DNA from: Acidobacteriota bacterium
GTDB lineage: Bacteria; Acidobacteriota; Vicinamibacteria; Vicinamibacterales; UBA2999
Reading direction: 5' to 3'
NCBI GenBank assembly: GCA_016213695.1
Contig: JACQZV010000082.1
Location: forward strand, 1 to 35,801
DNA: 35,801 nt
Every line of letters begins with the position of its first letter. Positions within the stretch are counted from its first letter, which is position 1. This document shows positions 31,388-35,801 of the stretch, in pieces. Under the pieces are notes generated by a model. The model did not search any database and was not told the DNA's origin. It was given only the letters and a program-made list of their open reading frames with translations. A program made the position numbers and the translations under genes.

Positions 31388-32613
31388 CCGGCGGCCGCAT
31401 AGACGGCGCGCTCGAAGGCGCCGTAGACGGCGAGCGCCTTGCTGTCGGCGAACGGGAGAAACTGCATCAGGATGACGCCCGCGATGCCGCGCGCCGGATC
31501 GACCCAGAAATAGGTGTTGTTGATGCCGCCCCAGCTCAGGCTCCCCGCCGATCGGGCGCCAGGCGCCTGCGCGGCCGTGATGAGGAAGCCGAGGCCCCAC
31601 TTGTCGCGGCCGTCGGCGACGAACGTGAAATCGGCGCTGCGCTCCGGCATCGCGGTCTTCAGCGCGGGCACGCCGAGGCTGCCGATCTGATTGCTCCCCA
31701 TCAGGCGCACCGTGTCGGCCGACAGAATGCGCGCCTCGCCCAGACGCCCGCCGTTCAGCAGCATCTGCAGAAAACGGATGTAATCGTCGGCGGTCGACGC
31801 CAGGCCGCCCCCGCCAATCGGCCGCGCCACCTCGAGCGGCGGCTGCACCGCATCGAGCGCGAACGCGCCGTCGGACCCGCGCCGGTGCACCTTCACCAGC
31901 CGCGCCCCCTTGCCGCCCGGCACCGTATAGGAGGTGTCATGCATCCCGAGCGGCGCGAAGATGTGCTCGCGAAAATAGGTTTCGAGCGTCTGGCCGGACA
32001 ACACTTCCACGAGCCGCCCCACCCAGTCGGTGCTCGTGCCGTAGAGCCACCGCTCCCCCGGCTCGAACACCAGCGGTCCGGCGGCGTACTGCTCGCCCGC
32101 GCGCGGCGTGAAATCCCGGACGATCGGGCTCGTGAAGTTGTAGCCGAGCCCCGAGGTGTGCGTGAACAGATGCCGGACGGTCACCGTCCTGGCCGCCGGA
32201 CGCACGGTGTACGCGCCGGTCCGCGCATCGAACGACGCGACGACCTTGAGGTCGGCCAGCTCCGGCAGGTACTTCGCGGCCGGATCGTCGAGCGAGAGCC
32301 GTCGCTGTTCGACAAGCTGCATGGCGGCCACCGAGGTGACGGCCTTGGTCATCGACGCGATGCGGAACATCGCGTCGGCAGCCAGCGCCCGCCCGCTCGA
32401 CGCGTCCGCGGTGCCAAACGCGCCCCGATAGAGGACGCGGGTCCGGTCGGTCGCCATCGCGACGACGCCCGGGATGTCGCGCCGGGCGACCGCGTCGGCC
32501 AGGACCCTGTCGATCCCGGCGGTGGCGCCGGCGGGCCCGGGCGACTGCGTCGCCACCGTGGCCATCGTGCCGGCGAGGGCAATGACGACAAGAAGGACAG
32601 ATCGGTGTGTCAT
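31369..32613 (-). CDS. Secreted serine hydrolase, beta-lactamase/EstB family
   Basis: 414 aa from ATG 32613, with GAGAGG upstream. Signal peptide is about residues 1-22 (ends MATVATQ). It has the SxxK motif in RIASMTKAVTS, a Tyr-containing second motif in RWLYGTSTDWVGRL and a C-terminal SWGGINNTYFWVDP in place of the KTG motif. It is a class C beta-lactamase-fold enzyme, more likely an esterase or peptidase than a true beta-lactamase. The C-terminal GPQPKA comes from the period-7 array. The frame upstream of 32613 is rejected because it overlaps the next gene. Confidence 0.87.
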   Translation of the reverse strand: MTHRSVLLVVIALAGTMATVATQSPGPAGATAGIDRVLADAVARRDIPGVVAMATDRTRVLYRGAFGTADASSGRALAADAMFRIASMTKAVTSVAAMQLVEQRRLSLDDPAAKYLPELADLKVVASFDARTGAYTVRPAARTVTVRHLFTHTSGLGYNFTSPIVRDFTPRAGEQYAAGPLVFEPGERWLYGTSTDWVGRLVEVLSGQTLETYFREHIFAPLGMHDTSYTVPGGKGARLVKVHRRGSDGAFALDAVQPPLEVARPIGGGGLASTADDYIRFLQMLLNGGRLGEARILSADTVRLMGSNQIGSLGVPALKTAMPERSADFTFVADGRDKWGLGFLITAAQAPGARSAGSLSWGGINNTYFWVDPARGIAGVILMQFLPFADSKALAVYGAFERAVYAAAGPQPKA

Positions 32614-32648
32614 GGCCGCCTCTCTTCCAACGCTTCCACCTGTTGCCG

Positions 32649-33017
32649 CTATTTCAACGACACGCGGTACGTCGCCTGGCACTGGCTCGCCACGTCCTGC
32701 TCGACGGTCGTCTTCCTGTCGCCTTTCGACACGTCGTAGACGAGCGGCTTCGCTTTGGCCGGCAGCCCTTCGACGCGCGCCATGCCGTCGGAATTCGTGC
32801 CGACTTCGAGATCCATCCGCTTGAGGCTCATGAAGCCGTACCGGACCCGGACGTGCACCGTGGCGGTATACACCGGCTTGCCGTCCGCATCGCTCACCGT
32901 GAAGTCGGCCGCGCACGGACCGAGCCTCGCGCTGATCGTCGCGACATCGGGCGGGGGACCACCGGCCGGCTGTTGTGCCAGGCCGGCCGCAAGAAGTGCC
33001 ATCGGAATCATCATCAT
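32649..33017 (-). CDS. Small secreted hypothetical protein
   Basis: 122 aa from ATG 33017 (three ATGs in a row), with a GGAGGG ribosome site. Signal peptide is about residues 1-15 (MMMIPMALLAAGLAQ). The body DADGKPVYTATVHVRVRYGF ... TNSDGMARVEGLPAKAKPLVYDV resembles a carboxypeptidase-regulatory or Cna-B-like beta-sandwich, with one Cys pair (34 and 114 or nearby). Function unknown. Its start overlaps the thioesterase stop as ATGA. The longer frame to 34232 covers several real genes and is not used. Confidence 0.75.
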   Translation of the reverse strand: MMMIPMALLAAGLAQQPAGGPPPDVATISARLGPCAADFTVSDADGKPVYTATVHVRVRYGFMSLKRMDLEVGTNSDGMARVEGLPAKAKPLVYDVSKGDRKTTVEQDVASQCQATYRVSLK

Positions 33018-33457
33018 GCGCTCTCTCCCTCCGGGTCGGCCGCCACCGCAAACCGCGACGCGATGGCGTCGGGAATCGGTACTGCCTTCATCGGCTCCTC
33101 CGGCTTGTGGCTCACGCACGCCACCGTCATCGTCCCGGTGGCGACGAGTGTCTGCCCCCGCCTCACCGCGCAGGCGTACCGTATCGTCTTTCCCGTGATC
33201 GCGGCGATCCGGATGTGGATGTCGAACTCCTCGTCGAAGCGGAGCGGCCGGTGATAGTCGAACGACGCCGACACGCGGGGGAAGGCGATGCCGGCGCCCG
33301 GCGGCGCGATGCTCAGCCCGGCCTCGCGCCACAGCGCATGCTCGGCCTCCTCCATGTAGCGGAAGAACCAGCTGAAATGGACGATGCCCGCCGGGTCGGC
33401 CTCGTAGAACTGCACGCGGCGGCGCAGGCGGTGTTCGGCGTGGCGTGCGTCGGTCAT
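33014..33457 (-). CDS. Acyl-CoA thioesterase, hotdog fold (4HBT family)
   Basis: 147 aa. RVQFYEADPAGIVHFSWFFRYMEEAEHALWRE is the hallmark of the YbgC/FcbC-type hotdog thioesterases, with the catalytic Asp in the EADPAG motif. SFDYHRPLRFDEEFDIHIRI and YACAVRRGQTLVATGTMTVACV complete the fold. It hydrolyses an acyl-CoA; the chain is unknown. It starts 3 bp after the SixA stop. Confidence 0.9.
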   Translation of the reverse strand: MTDARHAEHRLRRRVQFYEADPAGIVHFSWFFRYMEEAEHALWREAGLSIAPPGAGIAFPRVSASFDYHRPLRFDEEFDIHIRIAAITGKTIRYACAVRRGQTLVATGTMTVACVSHKPEEPMKAVPIPDAIASRFAVAADPEGESA

Positions 33458-33460
33458 GCC

Positions 33461-33973
33461 TCAGGCTCCAAGGCCCCTGAGGACCTTCGGCGGAAGAAAC
33501 CACGCGAGCACGCCGGGGCGCCGCGACGTGAGGCTCTCCATGTCGATGCGGCAGATGCCGCCCTTCCTGAACGGCAGCGGCCGGCCCGCGCCAATCAGAT
33601 GCGCCGCCAGCTCGCCCAGCCCGGGCTCGTGGCCGACGAGCGCGATGCGGCGGCGGCGGCGGCGGACCGCCCGCGCGAGCTGCGCGACGACCGCCGGGGG
33701 CGCGTGGCCCGGCGCGAGCGCGTCGAGGACTCGCACGGCGGGCGCGCCCCGGAGTCCGGCCGCGAGGAGTGCCGCGGTCTGCCGGGCACGCACGAGCGGG
33801 CTCGTGAAGACTTCGTCGATGCCGGCGCCGAGCATCGCGAGCCCGGCGACCGCTTTCTTGAATCGCACGACGCCCCGGGCGGTGAGCGGCCGCGTGTCGT
33901 CGCCGGCACGATGGGTGCTCCGTTCGGCGGCAATCGCGTGGCGGACCAGGTACAGCTCGAAGGGACTCGCCAT
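33461..33973 (-). CDS. sixA: Phosphohistidine phosphatase SixA-like
   Basis: 170 aa. The catalytic motif is LYLVRHAIAAE with Arg11 and His12; TSPLVRARQTA and LVGHEPGLGELAAHL follow, the second catalytic His lying in VGHEP. SixA removes phosphate from phosphohistidine proteins such as those of phosphorelays or the PTS. The length is typical. It heads the minus-strand run that continues through the thioesterase. A TATAGT -10-like box (33985-33990) and an ATCGG/CCGAT inverted repeat (33990-34005) lie just upstream. Confidence 0.85.
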   Translation of the reverse strand: MASPFELYLVRHAIAAERSTHRAGDDTRPLTARGVVRFKKAVAGLAMLGAGIDEVFTSPLVRARQTAALLAAGLRGAPAVRVLDALAPGHAPPAVVAQLARAVRRRRRRIALVGHEPGLGELAAHLIGAGRPLPFRKGGICRIDMESLTSRRPGVLAWFLPPKVLRGLGA

Positions 33974-34072
33974 CTCGAGGCCTAACTATATCGGTACAAC
34001 CCGATGCGCAAGGCGCCCTCGGCACCGCGACATCGGCCCGGGTTCCGGAAAGTGGCGGCTCGGAGTTGTCAT

Positions 34073-34078
34073 AGAATG
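34073..34078 (+). promoter_or_regulatory. -10-like TAGAAT just before yacG
   Basis: TAGAAT ends 6 nt before the ATG at 34085, so transcription could start at that codon (leaderless). No Shine-Dalgarno is present, which supports it. No good -35 is seen. Confidence 0.4.
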
Positions 34079-34084
34079 GGTCGG

Positions 34085-34261
34085 ATGGGCGAGGCGCGGT
34101 TGTGCGTGCTGTGCGCAAGCCGCCCGGCGGAGGAACGCTGGCGGCCGTTCTGCAGCGAGCGCTGCCGGAACGAGGATCTGGCGCGGTGGGCCGAGGGGCG
34201 CTACCGGATAGCCGCCGAGCCGGCGCCTGCACCCGACACCGATGCCGACAGCAGCTCCTGA
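34085..34261 (+). CDS. yacG: DNA gyrase inhibitor YacG-like zinc protein
   Basis: 58 aa from ATG 34085 (another ATG at 34076 would add three residues). Four zinc ligands: Cys7, Cys10, Cys23 and Cys27 (LCVLC ... FCSERC), followed by RNEDLARWAEGRYRI, the YacG signature. YacG binds GyrB and inhibits gyrase in E. coli. The length is a little shorter than the usual 65 residues. gltA starts 9 bp after its stop. Confidence 0.85.
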   Translation: MGEARLCVLCASRPAEERWRPFCSERCRNEDLARWAEGRYRIAAEPAPAPDTDADSSS

Positions 34262-34270
34262 CGTATTCCT

Positions 34271-35557
34271 ATGGCCGACACGCTGACGATCACCGATCAC
34301 CGCACGGGCAAGCAGTACGACCTCCCGATCACCGACGGCACCATCCGGGCCACCGATCTCCGCCAGATCAAGGCGGGACCGGACGACACGGGACTGGCGA
34401 CCTACGACCCCGCGTTCATGAACACCGCCTGCTGCCGCAGCCGCATCACCTACATCGACGGCGACAAGGGCATCCTCGAATATCGCGGCTATCCGATCGA
34501 GCAGCTGGCCGAGCGCTCCACCTATCTCGAGACGGCCTACCTCATCATCTTCGGCGAGCTGCCCGGCGCGGCGCAGCTCGAGGCGTGGACGAAGGAGATC
34601 ACGCTCCACACGATGCTCCACGAGAACATCAAGAAGCTGATGGAAGGGTTCCAGTACGACGCGCACCCGATGGGCGTCTACCTCAGCACCGTCGGGGCCT
34701 TCTCGACCTTCTACCCCGACGCGAAGCAGATCTTCGACGAACAGTCGCGCCGGAAGCAGATCCACCGCCTGATCGCCAAATGCCCGACGATTGCCGCGTA
34801 TGCGTACCGGCACAGCATCGGCCGCCCCTACAACCAGCCCGACGACGACCTCAGCTTCACCGGCAACTTCCTCAACATGCTCTTCCGGATGACGGAGCTG
34901 AAGTACACGGTGAATCCGGTGCTCGAGCGCGCGCTGGACGTGCTCTTCATATTGCACGCGGACCACGAACAGAACTGCAGCACCAACGCCATGCGGAGCA
35001 TCGGCAGCTCGCACGTCGATCCGTATTCGTCGATGGCGGGGGCGGCGGCCGCGCTCTACGGGCCGCTGCACGGCGGCGCCAACGAGGCGGTGCTGCGGAT
35101 GCTCAACGAAATCGGCCACGTCAACAACATTCCGGGCTTCATCAAACGGGTGAAGGCGGGTGAAGGCCGCCTGATGGGTTTCGGCCATCGCGTCTACAAG
35201 TCGTACGACCCGCGGGCGAGGATCATCAAGCGGACGGCCGACGCCGTGTTCGAGGTCACCGGCAAGAACCCGCTGCTCGACATCGCAATCGAGCTCGAGC
35301 GCATCGCGCTCCAGGACGACTACTTCGTCACGCGGAAGCTCTATCCGAACGTCGACTTCTACTCCGGCCTCATCTACCAGGCGATGGGCTTCCCGGTGAC
35401 GATGTTCCCGGTGCTGTTCGCGATTCCGCGCACCTCGGGATGGATTGCGCAGTGGGAAGAGATGATCCTCGATTCCGAGCAGAAGATCGCGCGGCCGAAG
35501 CAGGTGTACATCGGACCGACGCGCCGCGAATACGTGGCGCTGGACAAGCGGACATAG
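34271..35557 (+). CDS. gltA: Citrate synthase
   Basis: 428 aa, matching E. coli GltA length. Catalytic residues are in place: His232 in HADHEQNCSTN, His267 in GPLHGGANE, His306 in GFGHRVYK and Asp362 in NVDFYSG. It condenses acetyl-CoA with oxaloacetate to citrate. The N-terminal small domain of type II citrate synthases (YIDGDKGILEYRGYPI) is present, so a hexameric form is likely. It is 9 bp after yacG and 4 bp before the next gene. Confidence 0.97.
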   Translation: MADTLTITDHRTGKQYDLPITDGTIRATDLRQIKAGPDDTGLATYDPAFMNTACCRSRITYIDGDKGILEYRGYPIEQLAERSTYLETAYLIIFGELPGAAQLEAWTKEITLHTMLHENIKKLMEGFQYDAHPMGVYLSTVGAFSTFYPDAKQIFDEQSRRKQIHRLIAKCPTIAAYAYRHSIGRPYNQPDDDLSFTGNFLNMLFRMTELKYTVNPVLERALDVLFILHADHEQNCSTNAMRSIGSSHVDPYSSMAGAAAALYGPLHGGANEAVLRMLNEIGHVNNIPGFIKRVKAGEGRLMGFGHRVYKSYDPRARIIKRTADAVFEVTGKNPLLDIAIELERIALQDDYFVTRKLYPNVDFYSGLIYQAMGFPVTMFPVLFAIPRTSGWIAQWEEMILDSEQKIARPKQVYIGPTRREYVALDKRT

Positions 35558-35560
35558 CGC

Positions 35561-35592
35561 AGTGCGACGGTGCAGGAGTGCGAGAGTACGAG
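35561..35592. repeat. Period-8 array at the start of the last gene
   Basis: Four octamers, AGTGCGAC, GGTGCAGG, AGTGCGAG and AGTACGAG, begin right after gltA. Read in the frame of the last gene they give its N-terminal RRCRSARVR residues, the positive end of a signal peptide. Confidence 0.75.
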
Positions 35593-35801
35593 GGGTTCTC
35601 GGCGCGACGGTGTTCGTCTGCCTCGGACTCGGCTGGTCGGCCGATGCCGACAGCCTCGCGCGACAGACCGCAGCCATGAAGTTCGACAGCGGCCGCGCCT
35701 ATGAGGATCTGCGCCGCCAGGTGAGCTTCGGGCCCCGGCCGGCCGGCTCCGCCCCGCTCGCGCAGTGCCGCGAGTACATCCTGGCGCAGCTCAAGGCGGC
35801 C
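35562..35801 (+). CDS. Probable secreted M28-family metallopeptidase, N-terminus only (cut by window edge)
   Basis: 80 codons from GTG 35562 are visible. A signal peptide (RGVLGATVFVCLGLGWSA) is followed by MKFDSGRAYEDLRRQVSFGPRPAGSAPLAQCREYILAQLKA, which matches the start of M28 peptidases or glutaminyl cyclases (the VxFGPRPAGS motif). A start at ATG 35676 is possible but would lack the signal peptide. The catalytic part is outside the window. Confidence 0.65.
   Translation, partial: MRRCRSARVRGVLGATVFVCLGLGWSADADSLARQTAAMKFDSGRAYEDLRRQVSFGPRPAGSAPLAQCREYILAQLKAA

Overview
The window looks like a chromosomal stretch from a high-GC Acidobacteriota, probably near the Vicinamibacteria. I infer this from the VWFA-related acidobacterial protein (20734-22854), the secreted 'PDLSGIW' proteins at the left end, many secreted amidases and hydrolases, and the dispersed 7-8 bp-period repeat arrays. 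There are no rRNA or tRNA genes, no transposase and no CRISPR array. The longest gene-free stretch is the 216-bp repeat block at 13490-13705, so the region is very compact; many adjacent genes overlap by 1-4 bases.

Layout. (1) 1-6434, minus strand: a V4R-like protein, a secreted TPR protein, a SPOR membrane protein, a DUF1326 protein, an NrtS-like nitrate/nitrite transporter, a Tat-exported amidase and two 'PDLSGIW' secreted proteins. (2) 6458-9803, plus: mobA, argS and a class I glutamine-amidotransferase-like hydrolase. (3) 9848-19402, minus: a vapBC-type toxin-antitoxin pair, an rRNA m5U methyltransferase, a hypothetical protein, birA, nadC, valS, and a two-subunit B12-dependent acyl-CoA mutase whose active-site residues match isobutyryl-CoA mutase rather than methylmalonyl-CoA mutase. 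(4) 19474-24086: glutamate dehydrogenase (+), VWFA-domain protein (-), acyl-CoA dehydrogenase (+). (5) 24083-33973, minus: SixA, a thioesterase, a small secreted protein, a serine hydrolase, an alpha/beta hydrolase, two beta-propellers resembling peptidyl-alpha-hydroxyglycine amidating lyase (PAL), a secreted acetamidase/formamidase-family protein, an amidase and a secreted double-VOC protein. (6) 34085-35801, plus: yacG, gltA and the start of a probable M28 peptidase.

Two things stand out. First, degenerate tandem arrays of 7- or 8-bp period sit at gene boundaries at about nine sites. They supply C-terminal codons, stop-proximal sequence, a Shine-Dalgarno site or signal-peptide codons, and one pair of arrays forms a large inverted repeat between nadC and birA. 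One heptamer element occurs both inside argS (an expressed insertion) and at the end of the serine hydrolase gene; a different palindromic element appears inserted in valS. Second, the PAL-like propellers keep most of the residues used by animal PAL and are translationally coupled to amide hydrolases, which suggests an undescribed amide-processing cluster.

Family assignments come from reading motifs in the sequence; no database search was run.
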